Assembly: GCF_032854445.1 (NCBI RefSeq)
Contig: NC_088295.1
Span: forward strand, 54,975,249 to 55,039,248
Length of the DNA stretch: 64,000 nucleotides
Direction: 5' to 3'
Origin: Liolophura sinensis
Taxonomy: Eukaryota; Mollusca; Polyplacophora; Chitonida; Chitonidae
This document shows positions 23,737 to 36,344 of this stretch, one piece after another. Numbering within the stretch: the first letter of the stretch is position 1; the number at the start of each line of letters is the position of its first letter. The notes under the pieces were generated by a model. The model worked only from the letters and a program-made list of their open reading frames with translations. It was not told the origin of the DNA and searched no databases. Position numbers and translations under genes: made by a program.

Positions 23737-26245
23737 GGAGAATGTTTTAGCCATTCACAATTTTTGTGTACGGTATTGGACATGTGGAACACCCTTGAAG
23801 TTGAATGATGGAAGGAACTGTGGTTCATGTGGCCTTTGTGTCTGTCTTATTCCAGTTTATGATGCAAGTCACGTTAAGGTACACAGAAAAAAACTCTGCC
23901 AACAACAGCAATGTTTTATGCCTGTTACATACAGAGTCTGCTCAACCACTGACTTTCCTTACTGTGTTTACCCAAATGACTTAAAGCACAAAACACGGTG
24001 AAATTAAACTTGTTGCCACCCAGAAAAGGCCCTGACTGGCATAAGACAGAATTTATCAAACATTTCCCTCTTGTTAGTTGTATAAGCAAGGGAGAGTGCC
24101 ACCATGATTTTGATGTGCTACACTGAATGCAATACCAAAACCTAGACTCGTCTATACAACTTTCCAGTGTGAGGTGGGAATGAAACAGAATGTCTTAGTC
24201 TATATTGATCTGACTGAATAAGCTTAATTAACCTGAGTATGTGTATCAGCTGTTAGTCTAAGAGGTTGTTTTACCATGTAAAGTAATATATTTCTTTTTT
24301 AAGAAATTTAACTCTGATATTTGACACTGGATCTCTGCAATTAAAGTGTTAAAGTGTAGATGATAAAATTCTCTATTTGTTAACCTGTTTTAATTTTCAG
24401 AAAAACTTCCCACAATATTATGTATGAAATCAACCCATACCACTAACTGCATCTAGACAGGTGTAAATGATATCAAATTTCTGTTTGTACAGTGACAAAC
24501 TTGCTGATTTCTATCTGTTATGTTCTATATCTTTTATACCAACAAAATAGTACTCCATATAATATCATCAGAATAGCAATAGTATGAAATATGGCTCTTT
24601 TCAGTAAATAGCAAATAACCTACCAAATAAATTTCACAGATAGAAAAGGAAGCATGGAAAAAACAGATAGTTTTGTCAACCAAGCATTTCAGATCCTATG
24701 TTCAGAAAAGATACCCATGTTTTAGCAAGATAAATAATATGTAAAATGATGTACATCCTCAAGCAAATAATCAATGTTTGTCTAAATGTGAAAAAAATTG
24801 AAACATGAGAAATGTGTAAAGTGAAACAGAGCTTTTGAAAAAGCCCAAGGTTAAAATGGATGAGCAATGTCAACATATATCTATACCATTTTTAACACAA
24901 ACTCTTGCAGTTACATTGTGGTGTTTAACAGTACACAGTATACATGTAGTATACACACCGTAGTATACACACTCATTCTATCATTGCAACTAACATACTG
25001 TTTAACTCCGGTCACATACAAGTCAATACATCACATTAATATAGTCCGTGCAGCGGAAATACCAGGCAAAACCTTGGTTGATCCACTGTGGCACTTATTT
25101 AAAAGGTTTGCTGGTCATTGTTCAGCCCTACCCTAAGCCATTACATGAAATCATAATTTCACATCTAATGCAATATGATGTTCCAGTTTACTGCAAAGTA
25201 ACTGTTTAGTAGTAGATTTTCCTTATGTAGCTTACTGTTGGTTAATTGTGCAACTGTTGGTAATTTACAGTCTATTCTATCCAAAAATAGTGATTGAAAT
25301 AATAAGAAAATGCATGGCATTTTGGCAGTGAAAATGGTAATAGCGATGTTTCATTGCTTACAAATTGCTATATATTAATTTTCAGGGGAAATATGTGTTT
25401 TAACGGTTTACTTTTTGTGTTTTTAATTCATTTCACAATCTTTAATGGAATGGGAATCTTAGATTTTGTTCACTGATGCTGTTATACAAAATGTGTCAGA
25501 GCAAACCATGCTGTAAAAACAGCTTATCTAGCTGGTACTATTGTGTACCTCACTATTCCCTCCCCCTTTCATCACAGTGGTGCGCCCAAAGGTGGTTTAA
25601 TCTCCGAAGGATAATATTAAATCGCCATCTGTCATGTAAAACTGTTTCTAGATTTTTCATACCATAGTGTTAAATGCAAGTGTCCTTTCATACTAGTAAT
25701 GCTCTTGATTAATTTAAGAATTGTTTTTATTCATACACACTAACAAATGCATGTTTGATATTTATTCATGCTGAAAGAGAGGCATTTGAGCAAACTGTAA
25801 CTTATTTCGCTGGTAAGAATATTTTGCCACGTGGTAATTAGGAACAGAAGTTATTTAGCCCTGTACTGTATGGTTATTTTTCATTTGTTTGTGATCATCT
25901 TTGTTCATAAAGTAGTACTTTACAGCATCATATGAACATTCTTCCCTATGTTTCACATTAGTTTGGGATTTGGAAAATTCCAATCATTGTACCTAGTAAT
26001 CTCTATCATTGGGCTGCCTGGTGCTGGGTAGGCTGGGTAGGGCTGCCCAGGTTATACTAACACTGATAATGTTGGGGAAATACGCTAGTTACATGTTAAA
26101 GTTAAAAGAGTTGTGTTACTGGGAAATGTTGTTTGTGTTTGTTTTCTACACATATATGTATTTAAAGAAAGAAATAAAGATTAAATGTAACCTCTCAGGC
26201 AGTATTCACTTTGAGGGAAGCACATGCTCTATCCTGACCTAACTT
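23737..26245 (+). other. PCNP 3' UTR and downstream non-coding sequence
   Basis: No coding exon is recognised. Candidate AATAAA signals occur near 24627 (CCAAATAAATTT) and 26172 (GAAATAAAGATT), so the 3' UTR may be long; the true end cannot be fixed. Open frames in this stretch show no family features. Confidence 0.4.
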
Positions 26246-26246
26246 T

Positions 26247-27108
26247 TGGGCAGGTCTAGATCTACGTACCTCTACCTTTGCTAACACTGTGGTAGAGTTA
26301 TACAACGTTCGATTCAATTTTCTTGAAGTACAGTAGCCCTGACCTGAGACCTCGATCTAAGGGTGGCTTATACATACTGATATGCAGGGACTGCTGGCCA
26401 CCCTGTAATCTTTCGCCTAACACCACAAATAGATAACGGCCGAGATCCTTGGCAACAGTAGTGCCAGAATTCTGCTGCCTTGCACGTCATACACTTATCT
26501 TGTTTCTCCTGCGATCTGGACCAATTTGCCTGCTACAATTTCGCCGATGTCACCTTTATTTGATCCTGCTGATCTCGAAGATCATCACCCCACATTAAAA
26601 CAAAACCTATCCGTGATGATGGCTGGGGTAAGCTTACGGAAGTCGCCTTAAAGTAGTTCATTTTGAAGCCTACAACTGCTGCAATATATCACCAACGGAG
26701 ATGAGAACTAACCCACCCCACCTCCACCCAAAAGGGTCCAACTGAGTGGTCAAAATTGAGTAATTCAGTTCAATTTTAAATGGAGCCAAGTGCTTTGTAT
26801 AAAAGTGCGAACATCACTGGTCATTGTTTACATAAGGAACACTGTCGCAATTACAGGTCGGTTTCATTTTCATTTGGGGTGATGAACTTTGAGACCTGCA
26901 GACTGTTAGGGAGTAAAGGTGAGGCTGCTGAAATTGTAGCGAACATATTTGTGCAGGTCTGTATATTCACAGGAGACGCAAGAAACATACCTGAGGCTTG
27001 AGGCCGCAGAACTCTGGCACTACCCCCAAGAAAAGTAAATTGAAGACTGTATAGCTCTAAAATAGTGTTAGCAAAGGTGGGGAGTATTTAGATCTAGGGC
27101 AGGTCAAA
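26247..27108. mobile_element. Non-autonomous DNA element with ~70-80 bp inverted termini
   Basis: The left terminus (TCTAGATCT, then ACCTTTGCTAACACTGTGGT and AGAGTTATACAACG) is matched in reverse complement at 27000-27108, where the plus strand reads 'TGTATAGCTCTAAAATAGTG', 'TTAGCAAAGGTGG' and 'TAGATCTAGGGC'. The inner ~700 bp has no plausible transposase frame. The structure fits a decayed MITE-like element; the superfamily is not determinable because the target duplication is unclear. Confidence 0.65.
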
Positions 27109-27354
27109 GACTTTAAAGATATGACAATCTAGCTTTCGCTGGTAGTTTACAGATGTCAGTAAAGTGTAATAATAGTGTGACTGTGAGGTGTCACGTCTGG
27201 AGACATCACATGATTCTGGCATAATGGTACACACTGAGGCAGCTCTATATAAGTATGATGGCTAAGGGATATTGCCTACATTAAGGCCTAAACTGTCATT
27301 CCGCAAAAGAAATATAAAACAACAACAGGGAATAAGATTTCTGATTTAAAACAG

Positions 27355-27445
27355 AGTGGGCTGTGGCTGATTGGTTAAGGTGCTTGACTTTCAGTCACTA
27401 TGAAACATGGTTCAAACCCTGCCTTGGCTCGTCTAGCTATTTGTG
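27355..27445 (+). repeat. tRNA-like SINE head
   Basis: 'GTGGCTGATTGGTTAAGGTG' resembles an A box and 'GGTTCAAACCC' a B box of an RNA polymerase III promoter. The spacing matches a tRNA head. It does not match the main SINE of the window, so it belongs to another family. Confidence 0.6.
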
Positions 27446-30400
27446 CTGTCTAACGTTTGTTGAAGACCCATTTTGTCTTCCCCAAATATCCTGTCTAAAG
27501 TCACATGTACCCATAAAATTGAGTGACAATGCATAAGCAAATGATCAAACAAATTAACATGGGTAAGACCTTGAAGTATTATATTTCACCCGAAAAATAA
27601 CCTTTCAGAAAAACATAAAGGCCCTGAAATGACACTTTTGATGTCAGAACTTAAAATGAATCAAACTATAGACTTTTGTGACTTTATAGGCCTACACTTT
27701 CATGGAAAAACTGACGTGGCACTGTAAAGTGAGTGAATCAATGAGAATGATGGAAAATGTGCCGCTTGAAGAATGCTAAACTTTAGGTGAAATTCATTAA
27801 TTTTCTCCCCATGGTACAAAAAATGATCTTTAAATTCAGCAAAGATAAGTTTGAATGCAAACCTTAATACAGTCTTTATAGCTAGACATGCGATTGGATA
27901 GCGTTGAAGCGAGTGAAGATGCGCACTTGTGTTCTACAACTGCTTATTGTCAACATTAGCAGGTAAATCAGAGTTGTCTTCTCCTGACAGTTTTTGCTGC
28001 AGGTGGTGGTCTATCGAGAGTTTGTGAACTGTGTTATCAACCCGTCGTCACTTCGGACAAGGTTTGTTGTCAGATTAAGCAGGCTGTTGTTCTCGAGGTG
28101 CTGACAGAGTGTTCAAACTAATCTTGTCAAGAATGCAGGTCGAATGGTTCTGCCAGTTACGAAGTTATGTAAACTTAACTAGGTCAGAACAACAACAACT
28201 GTCAAGCTGTCCCAGCTTATGAACCGGCGTTTTCTTGTACTGGCTGTAACAGATTGGCAGTTTATTAATTTCCTCCACCCATGATGCCGACCACCGTTAT
28301 ATAAGTCACAAATATATAGCGGCCACCAACTATTCCCAGATTAAGACCACTATGTGAGCAGATATAAATGGACTTCTGATAAAGCAGTCCGAGATTACTC
28401 TGACCTAAACCTGATTACTCTTAGGTTTGGCAAAATTTTGTTCGGCCATGGATGGCCCCAGACCCACGCTGGTTCGCCGAACAAACTATGGCCAAACTTA
28501 ATGTCAGCGCAAGCTCGGACTAATAAAACAAAGCAAATTAACCTAACGTCACTCAAGCAATGTCGTCCAGTGCGCAGATAATTCGATCCCCATATTGTCT
28601 GAATTATAATTGCAATGACATATACTTGTATATTAAATCATAATTTTTAGTTGTTCATCCACAAAATGATGACAGCAGTATGCACAGCATTATAGACTGT
28701 TGATGTCAAATAGAATTGGCTTTTCCTAACCTGTGTTATACTGATCAGATGAAAATTTAGGTAACCCCCTAAAAACTAGCTGGATGTTCATCTACTTTAC
28801 CGTAAACTGTCTAAAAAAAAAAAAAGAAGAAAAACAAGGAAAAAGTTACAAAGAGTGACAATTTATTATCCCTCTCATACTGTATTCCGGGTTTTACTCT
28901 TTTCCATTCTGAACTGAAGATAACCTTTCTCGCACCACTCTTTACAGTAAGTGTGACAGGACGACCAGGAGCTAAATGCCTGGTCAAACATCTTTTTACA
29001 AGTTTTATGAAACTGCGCTCATTTTGCACCACATCAAATTTGACGGTTCAAGGCTATGGAAATTTGCCCATTGATTGGTTAAGCGTAGACGTGGATACAG
29101 CTTGGAACTGATTGTTACTTACACAGCGGCTTGGCTAATTAGAAACTCTGTTTACTAATATAGTTCCCTTACGTGTAAAATTGCAAAGTACTACTCGTTA
29201 TCCTATGGCGTGTTGCTTTAATTGTAATGTTTCCTTTGCAATAATTGTGAAAACATTAATTCAATAATGTTAAATGTACTGCTTCCATATTTTATTTTTC
29301 TGACATTCATTCGGTCGGTAGACAAGGTAAATGTCAGAATGTTAAATAAGGAGAAAAAAAGCCCCAGATGTGTCAGATTGACAGTAAGGAAAATTTCCCG
29401 CTGTTCAAACGCACATCTTTCCTTTTATAAATCTATGTCGACAGTCTGCTGTTGTTCCTACAAATTAAATAACCTGTTCTTAGGTTGGCCTAACCAAAAA
29501 TAGTCCTTGGCAATAACACAAATTGACAAAAAAGGACATTTTCCAGCACTATGCTGCGGGAGGCATCTCAATAACCCGCTAACTGCTATGGTATAGGCTC
29601 AAAAAATGTGATTATTTTTCATGAACAGACATGATTGCCATAGACCCTTTTGGTATGGCGAGTCTTATAACAGGCCAGTTAATTACCGAGACCACACCAT
29701 TAACATTAATTTATGTTAGGAAAGATTTAATGGGCTTGTGAACTGTGGTAAAAGGTCTTTGACGTCAATCTAACACATTTTGGACTGTTTGTCTGCATAA
29801 CTCTTGCAGCAGTGTTGCACGATGAGAGTTACCTCACTCTGCAACTATTTTACTAAAGATACCCCTAGGGGAATCCGAATGGGCATTTCAGGATTCAGGA
29901 TGGGCATTTCGGGGCTTTCGCAAACTAACACCTCTGAAAGGCAATGATATTGCGACAGCTTCTCATGGCGGCATCTTGTCCATCTACCCTAATTCTTACA
30001 CCTTCGCAACCTCCTCAGTGGCCAGTATTTTGAAACATCCTGAGAGAACTATTGGATGTAGAGAAATAATCTGCACTGTTGTGTGAAGCTTTATGTTGTT
30101 ATTTTTGTAATAGTTGTATGCATAAATGTCACTGAAAAAAGGACTGAAGTGGTTGGAAAGGTTGGATATTTACAGTAAGATGAACTCAGTGTACTATGTT
30201 TAAATGCTGACATTTATCGTAGCACCTAGTCCATTACCACATGCAGTAGTCATCGCCTTACCATGACGGTAAAATAGATTCTATTCCAGCTCCATGGTGT
30301 TATGATGAATGTCACAATATTAAGACAGCAGACTGAGTCATGTAGATCTACTAGACTTCGTTGAGCCGACAGTTTCAAGCTTTTTATTGGCTCTGTATTC

Positions 30401-30534
30401 AAACTGAAATGAAAAGGACAACAGCACTGTATCTTGTATGTCATCTGTGTTTCCTAATAATGCTGGACTAAACTGAACTGATCCGAGCCAAAGAAAGACC
30501 GAAAATATGTGAAGAAATCCTTCACTGATTCATA
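27446..30534. other. Intergenic region without recognised genes
   Basis: Read on both strands, I find no exon with family features. The minus-strand open frame at 28811-29032 starts next to a poly-T run and shows nothing recognisable. A non-coding first exon of the plus-strand TSPO gene is expected somewhere here, because its first coding exon begins exactly at an AG acceptor, but I could not place it. Confidence 0.4.
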
Positions 30535-30700
30535 TACTGTAATTTCTCAACCATTTCATATATGAAAGAACAAGTTTCAGAGTGAATTATGTACCTTTAT
30601 AATTTGATTTTGGGAAAAAAAACTACATTGGTTGTGTCGGACTGTGTCAGGGCTTCACAGAAAGTATACACATGCAAAAAGGTTGAAGAATTATAGTTTA
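30535..30700. mobile_element. MITE-like palindromic element abutting TSPO coding exon 1
   Basis: The left end 'TACTGTAATTTCTCAACC' and right end 'GGTTGAAGAATTATAGT' are inverted repeats. The interior ('CATATATGAAAGAACAAGTT', 'TGATTTTGGGA') matches the element at 48128-48348 in the GOPC gene. It ends about 17 bp before the acceptor of the exon that starts with the TSPO ATG. Confidence 0.75.
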
Positions 30701-30717
30701 CACTATCTTGTTCACAG

Positions 30718-32248
30718 ATGAGTGATTTCCTCAAACCGGCTGTTGCAGTAATTATTCCCAATCTTGGAGGAATTGCTGGATCTTTCCTCACTCGACAAAA
30801 CATACCAACTTGGTATGAGGTATGTATAAATTAGTCTGAAATATATTTACATACACCTATGCCTTTGTCAGGTCTTCTCGATTACACTTGTATAACATGG
30901 TTTTCAGTTGCATGTCTAAAGGGTTTAAAACAGTTCAACAAATTTGTTTTGTTTTTCTCAAAGGATTTCATTAAACAGGTGGTCAGATTGTGAATGCATG
31001 TGTCTCTTGACGTAAGTCTCTAGTGATTGAACAATACCACCTGGTTCTAGAAATGATGAACATATGTTCCCATTGTTGATTGTCATGTTTGTGGTAACAA
31101 AATTGGCTTTGAGGAGATTGTCATTTAATGTGAGAAAAGTTCAAAAAAATTGAGGCCAATGCCCCATAAGTCCTTTCATTTAGGGAAAGGTTGAAAAGGT
31201 TTCAGATTCTTGTGCTTTTACTGGTATTGCTTATTTTCAGCATTTGAACCGACCATCCTGGCGCCCCCCAAACTACATATTTGGACCAGTCTGGACATAT
31301 CTATACTCCTCTATGGGGTATGCCTCATATCTGGTCTGGAGGGATGCAGCTGATTGTGATGAAGCTAAACTCCCATTGTCCCTGTTTGCTGGACAGCTTG
31401 CTCTCAACTGGGCCTGGACACCCATTTTCTTTGGGGCACACAAGCTTGGACTGGTAAAGACATCCCTCTTTTTGAATATTTTAGAAAATTACAGATATTG
31501 ATTGATAAGATATCTATCTTTGTGAAAATATTTGATGTTAAAATTTTCAAACAGAGATTGTACTAATATTAATATATTTATAAGATTTTATCTGAAGAAA
31601 ATATAATATATTTTAATGTGAAAAATGTCAAACAAGGATGATATTAATATTTATTTATTTGAATAAATTTATTTATTTTTGTGTTTTATCTTTAACAATA
31701 CACTCCAGAGTTTTTCACTTGAATGACAGTCAGGTTTATTGGTGGGAGGAACAGGAGTGCCTGGAGTAATATAACACCCCGTGCTGTGTACATAATACAC
31801 CTCTTGACTTAAAGCTGAAATGGAAGACAACTTCAATATTACATATACAATATAGTATTATCGTTATCGGGATTACACTTTCTGAATATAATACTGTTAC
31901 TTAATCCACTTTGTAAATGACATCTATACATATACAATATATGTGAATTTGTCTTATTGCCAAGAATGTCAAAAAGTTTTTATTTTATTTACCATTTGAG
32001 TTTTAATTATACATACATACACACTCACACACACATATCTTGTATTTTTACAAATATGGCTTGTTTTTATGTTTCAGGCTACAATTGAAATCGGAGTATT
32101 GTGGGGTGCCATTGTTGCTACGATGTACACATTTTATCCAATCAACAAAACAGCATCTCTTCTACTGCTTCCTTACCTAGGCTGGGTGTCATTCGCATCA
32201 GCTTTGACCTACAGCATTTGGAAAAGAAACAAAGACAGAACAGATTAG
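30718..32248 (+). CDS. TSPO: Translocator protein (TSPO/peripheral benzodiazepine receptor), copy 1
   Basis: Coding exons 30718-30819, 31241-31453 and 32078-32248 (stop TAG), all phase 0, give 161 residues; human TSPO has 169. TSPO is a five-helix protein of the outer mitochondrial membrane that binds cholesterol and porphyrins (established for the family). Diagnostic blocks are '[17 protein letters not shown]' (loop after helix 1 and helix 2), '[12 protein letters not shown]', and '[18 protein letters not shown]' (helix 3, the family signature). The C-terminal helix contains 'LTYSIWK', which satisfies the CRAC cholesterol-recognition pattern L/V-X-Y-X-K/R. The ATG lies directly after an AG acceptor, so an untranslated first exon is upstream. 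A paralogue is at 38476-40210 on the other strand. Confidence 0.97.
31660..31790 (-). repeat. Degenerate SINE fragment in TSPO intron 2
   Basis: 'GTTTTTCACTTGAATGACAG', 'TTATTGGTGGGAGGAACAGG' and an AT-rich TTTATTTATTT tail at the low end resemble a strongly diverged SINE body. Confidence 0.55.
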
Positions 32249-33704
32249 TTCATGAGGATTGTCTTATGTAGAGTCAAATGAACAAGTCAAAATTGTTCAA
32301 CTTTTGTTGTGTACAGAGCAGTTAATGAAATAAGCTGTAGAGATGTTGAGTTTGGCTAGCTTCTAGTATCTACAGTGATAGATAACCACATTTAAAATGA
32401 GGTCATAGGGGGTTGAAAGGCAGATGTGAGAAGTTTCACTTACATTTGGGCATGATATGGGAAGGGCAAAATTGGCATTGTGTTCATTGGAATAATTGGA
32501 ATTGACCCAATATAACATTACCATTATTTCTAAGAGGAAGGCTTAGCAATGGATGTGTTGATCAAAGTCATCACTGATTGAATCAAAACAGCTATGTAAA
32601 AAATTGTTCGAAAAAAAAAATTTCCAAACGTTTTAATCCTATTTCGAAAACCCTTTATTAAAGAATGTTTCATTGCAGTATTTTAACTGCTTCCAGCAAA
32701 GGCTGTGACCAAATGTCTTTTTTTGAAAACAGTTTTAATAGATCTGCAAAGCTTGGTTAAATAACCACGAGGAGATGGCCAACATCTCTACTAAGCTTAA
32801 ATGATTTTATCACCAGATGGGGAGTGTTTCACAGGTGCCTTCTTTCCCCTAAACCTACTTTTTAATGAAACAGCCTTAAGAAATCAACAAAGCAGGACAG
32901 CCTACTATTGTGGTCAAGTGCAAATCTAGAAGAGATAAAAGTAGAAGAGATTCTGTATCTGTTTCATTGGAAAGGTTGAAGGGTGACAGTAGTTTAACCT
33001 GGTGTTAATGAATTTAGATTTGCCTGCTTGGTTTTGCCATCCTCCTGTTTAGGAGTGCGTTTAGTGCGTTTATTTTGAGAAGCATGTATCCTCTGCTTAA
33101 ATGGAATGATACAAGCGGTAGTCTAAAATTTATTCCCAAATTTTTTAGGGAATATTCTTCGGCATAGTTAAAGGGCAACCAGTATTGTTTTTCATCTTAG
33201 ACGTATATATTATTATCTGTACAAAATGTATATATGTTTATTCCAACTGTAAAACAAAACAAAAAAACAAAATACTCCTCGATTTTTACCTCGTGCCCAT
33301 TTTGTACTCCTCTTGTAGTGGTTATTTGCCGGTTTCTGACACTAGGCTAGAGTGATGATATGACATGAATACCTCCTGTTGTAAGTGTAAACACCACATT
33401 GATGTTTAATGGTATGCGTAGATTTCATCACATAAGTAATATTTTGATGGCATTGTTTCTGTCTGCTGTGTAGTTTGTAACCTAGATATTTATAGTTACC
33501 TTTTCACCACTATTTTGTTTACCTGGTATATTTATGTGCTCCAGGAATGCTTTATCAATGTAAATATAACACAGAAGTGAATTCCTCGCTGCTAACCTTT
33601 TTGCCGTGTTTTTTTATACAAAAAAATGAAATTGCCAGTAAAACTGGTATAATGGTCATGTGTGTGTGCTTGTCTTGAGTTCAGTAACATGAAAGGCTGA
33701 CAGT
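32249..33704 (+). other. TSPO copy 1 3' UTR and downstream region
   Basis: No coding exons. The stretch contains the first copy of a 260-bp duplication (32339-32598). No single AATAAA site stands out as the cleavage signal. The sequence up to about 33700 has no recognisable gene. Confidence 0.45.
32339..32598 (+). repeat. 260-bp direct duplication, copy 1 (in TSPO copy 1 3' region)
   Basis: It starts at 'AGAGATGTTGAGTTTGGCTA' and ends at 'AAACAGCTATGTA'. The copy at 35060-35319 is in the same orientation with only scattered mismatches. The block begins 91 bp after the TSPO stop codon. Confidence 0.95.
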
Positions 33705-33785
33705 CAGACCAAGAGAGATAGCTAAAATGTTAATGATGATCATGGAGCAACTTGTACTCCATGAGATGCCGGTTCAAACCCAAGA
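33705..33785 (+). repeat. tRNA-like SINE head directly upstream of the 91-bp minisatellite
   Basis: 'GAGATAGCTAAAATGTTAATG' is a weak A box and 'GCCGGTTCAAACCC' a good B box. The head runs straight into the first unit of the tandem array, which suggests that the array arose inside the body of the element. Confidence 0.5.
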
Positions 33786-34500
33786 CATGACTCATGGGTC
33801 AGTTTGCTCACGAGTCAATCCTGCACGTTGAACAGTGCATTTCAAGATTACCCTGCAGCATATGTGAGCCCTTTGACATGACTCGTGGGTCAGTTTGCTC
33901 ACGAGTCAATCCTGCACGTTGAACAGTGCATTTCAAGATTACCCTGCAGCATTTGTGAGCCCTTTGACATGACTCGTGGGTCAGTTTGCTTACGAGTCAA
34001 TCCTGCACGTTGAACAGTGCATTTCAAGATTACCCTGCATTGTTTGTGAGCCCTTTGATATGACTCATGGGTCAGTTTGCTCACAAGTCAATCCTGCACG
34101 TTGAACAGTGCATTTCAAGATTACCCTGCAGCATTTGTGAGCCCTTTGACATGACTCATGGGTCAGTTTGCTCACAAGTCAATCCTGCACGTTGAACAGT
34201 GCATTTCAAGATTACCCCGCATTGTTTGTGAGCCCTTTGACATGACTCATGGGTCAGTTTGCTTACGAGTCAATCCTGCACGTTGAACAGTGCATTTCAA
34301 GATTACCCTGTAGCATTTGTGAGCCCTTTGATATGACTCGTGGGTCAGTTTGCTCACGAGTCAATCCTGCACGTTGAACAGTGTATTTCAAGACTACCCT
34401 GCATTGTTTGTGAGCCCTTTGACATGACTCATGGGTCAGTTTGCTTACGAGTCAATCCTGCACGTTGAACAGTGCATTTCAAGATTACACTGCAGCATTC
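33783..34500 (+). repeat. 91-bp minisatellite, about 8 units, dimeric higher-order pattern
   Basis: The landmark 'AGTCAATCCTGCACGTTGAA' recurs every 91 bp (units anchored at 33811, 33902, 33993, 34084, 34175, 34266, 34357, 34448). Units end alternately in 'GCATTTGTGAG' and 'ATTGTTTGTGAG' from the second unit on, so the repeat has a 182-bp dimer period. Some units carry TGACTCGTG and CACGAGTCA 12 nt apart, a 9-bp hairpin stem (for example 33879-33908). Confidence 0.95.
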
Positions 34501-36340
34501 AGGGTAATTTTTGTGTATGGCATCAAACAAAAAAATAAATCCATACATATAAACCCTTGGAAAAGCATTAAAAGCAGTAATCAAGCTAGACTATGGTTTT
34601 CCATCAAGAGGTATGTCACGTACCTGGCAAGGAAGAATGACCTCTGAAGTCTCTGCCAGCAGATCAGTGATTGGTCAAATGGAGTTCAGTTATGAACAGT
34701 TTCCATTTAAATATACATGTAGGTGCTGGTATGTGTCTTTGGTGAATATCTGGACTGAAGCAGTCTTTTGCACCATATATCAAAGATTATTTCACTTCAA
34801 AGATAGTGGTCAGGATATTAGTTGATAGAGACTTCCCTCCACCTATAAAACTGACAGCCTTCGTGCAGATGTAAAATGGCACAATAGTCCATTTTTAGAG
34901 ACATTTAAAGGTTATAAAATGTTACTTTTGCTTCGGAAAATGAAGGTTACATTTTTCATGCAGGATATCAGCCTACCTTCTAAGCAAATGTCAAGACATC
35001 TTTCCTAAATCAGCAGAATTCTCAAAATTAAGCAAACTGAGTAAAATGAAATAAAATGCAGAGATGTTGAGTTTGGCTAGCTTCTAGTATCTACAGTGAT
35101 AGATAACCACATTCAAAATGAGGTTATAGGGGGTTGAAAGGCAGATGTGAGAAGTTTCACTTACATTTGGGCATGATATGGGCAGGACAAAATTGGCGTT
35201 GTGTTCATTGGAATAACTGCATTTGACCAAATATAACATTACCTTTATTTCTAAGAGGAAGGCTTAGCAATGGATGTGCTGATCAAAGTCATCACTGATT
35301 GAATCAAAACAGCTATGTAGAAAGATGAAATTTTAAGCACTTTACAGTAAATAAATTCGCCTTCTTGTTTTAATTGAACAAGCTTGGGAAACCTCTCCCA
35401 GTCGAAGTCATAGACAACCTTGCCGAATGACCAGGGTTAAGTTTAAGCTCGGTCTCCCTTGGTTGTACTGGTATACCTGTTAAATCCCTTATCATTTTAT
35501 CAGTGTTGTGCATCTACTCAGCCTGCTAGGAACACTACTTTACGGCTAGGTGGATCACTGATAGCTGTTAGTGTATTGACCTCTAACTGACCATATCTTT
35601 GTGTGTTTGCTTTTGGTTGAGTGTACATAACCCTGAAGATTATTTTCGGTATACTCAAGAATGTTTACAGCTAAAACTAAGCAGCTCCTTACATTGCCTG
35701 GTTGGCCTAACTTTTGACAACCTGTTTTTTAACACGTGCCATTCTCTTAACACGAGGCCTGAGTTCTAGATTGAGGATTCTGTAAAAATAGCAAATTAGG
35801 GTTTGTTCACTTACATGATGGGCAGGTGAAGATTATGGCGGAAGGAATTTAGAATGCCCAAAGCCATTCTCTGGTTACCTGGCACATCTCTCAGGGTTGG
35901 ATTTGAGCAAGTGAGTTTTCTGGTCAAGTGCCTGATAGTCGCAATGACTTGTATACCTTGGCAGTACTGAATGTGGCAGTGGTGGTCTGTTTGCTTTGCT
36001 CACTCAATGTATGTGATCAGGTCAGTGTCCGTATAATGTGAATAGGGTATGGTGTCCTTGGCATGATGCTTCCATGAAGCAGAACTATGTGAAATGCTAT
36101 CAACTGTGCTCTGTTGTGCAATATTATGTGAAGTTAGCTGGAGACCACTTGCCTTCTACCAATAAAATAGATGGGGCATGTGGAAAAGTTTGTCAGTTTC
36201 TTGCTCAACATTAGTGGTTTATTCCAGAAACACCTATTTCTATCACCTATAAAAATCACCGCCACTTGATACATGAAATCCTGAGGATTTCATGTAAATA
36301 CATTAACCTTATGTTAAGATTGTGCTAAGAACATTGATTA
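34501..36340. other. Intergenic region between the TSPO copies
   Basis: It contains the second copy of the 260-bp duplication (35060-35319) and old repeat remnants (near 35800-35930, 'GATTATGGCGGAAGGAATTT'). No gene is seen. Confidence 0.5.
35060..35319 (+). repeat. 260-bp direct duplication, copy 2
   Basis: It matches 32339-32598. It lies 2.7 kb downstream, beyond the minisatellite, without any TSPO coding sequence attached. Confidence 0.95.
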
Positions 36341-36344
36341 TCTT

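Noticed and set aside
28811-29032. Minus-strand open frame of 73 codons with a basic segment
   Set aside because: It begins beside a poly-T run, has no splice partners and no family features; most likely a chance frame.
33899-34084. Minus-strand open frame in the 91-bp array, encoding a repeated peptide
   Set aside because: It is open only because the repeated unit lacks stops in one frame; 91 is not a multiple of 3, so the frame changes from unit to unit.
33783-34500. A CRISPR-like array
   Set aside because: Units are contiguous with no unique spacers, and the sequence is clearly an animal nuclear genome; it is a minisatellite.
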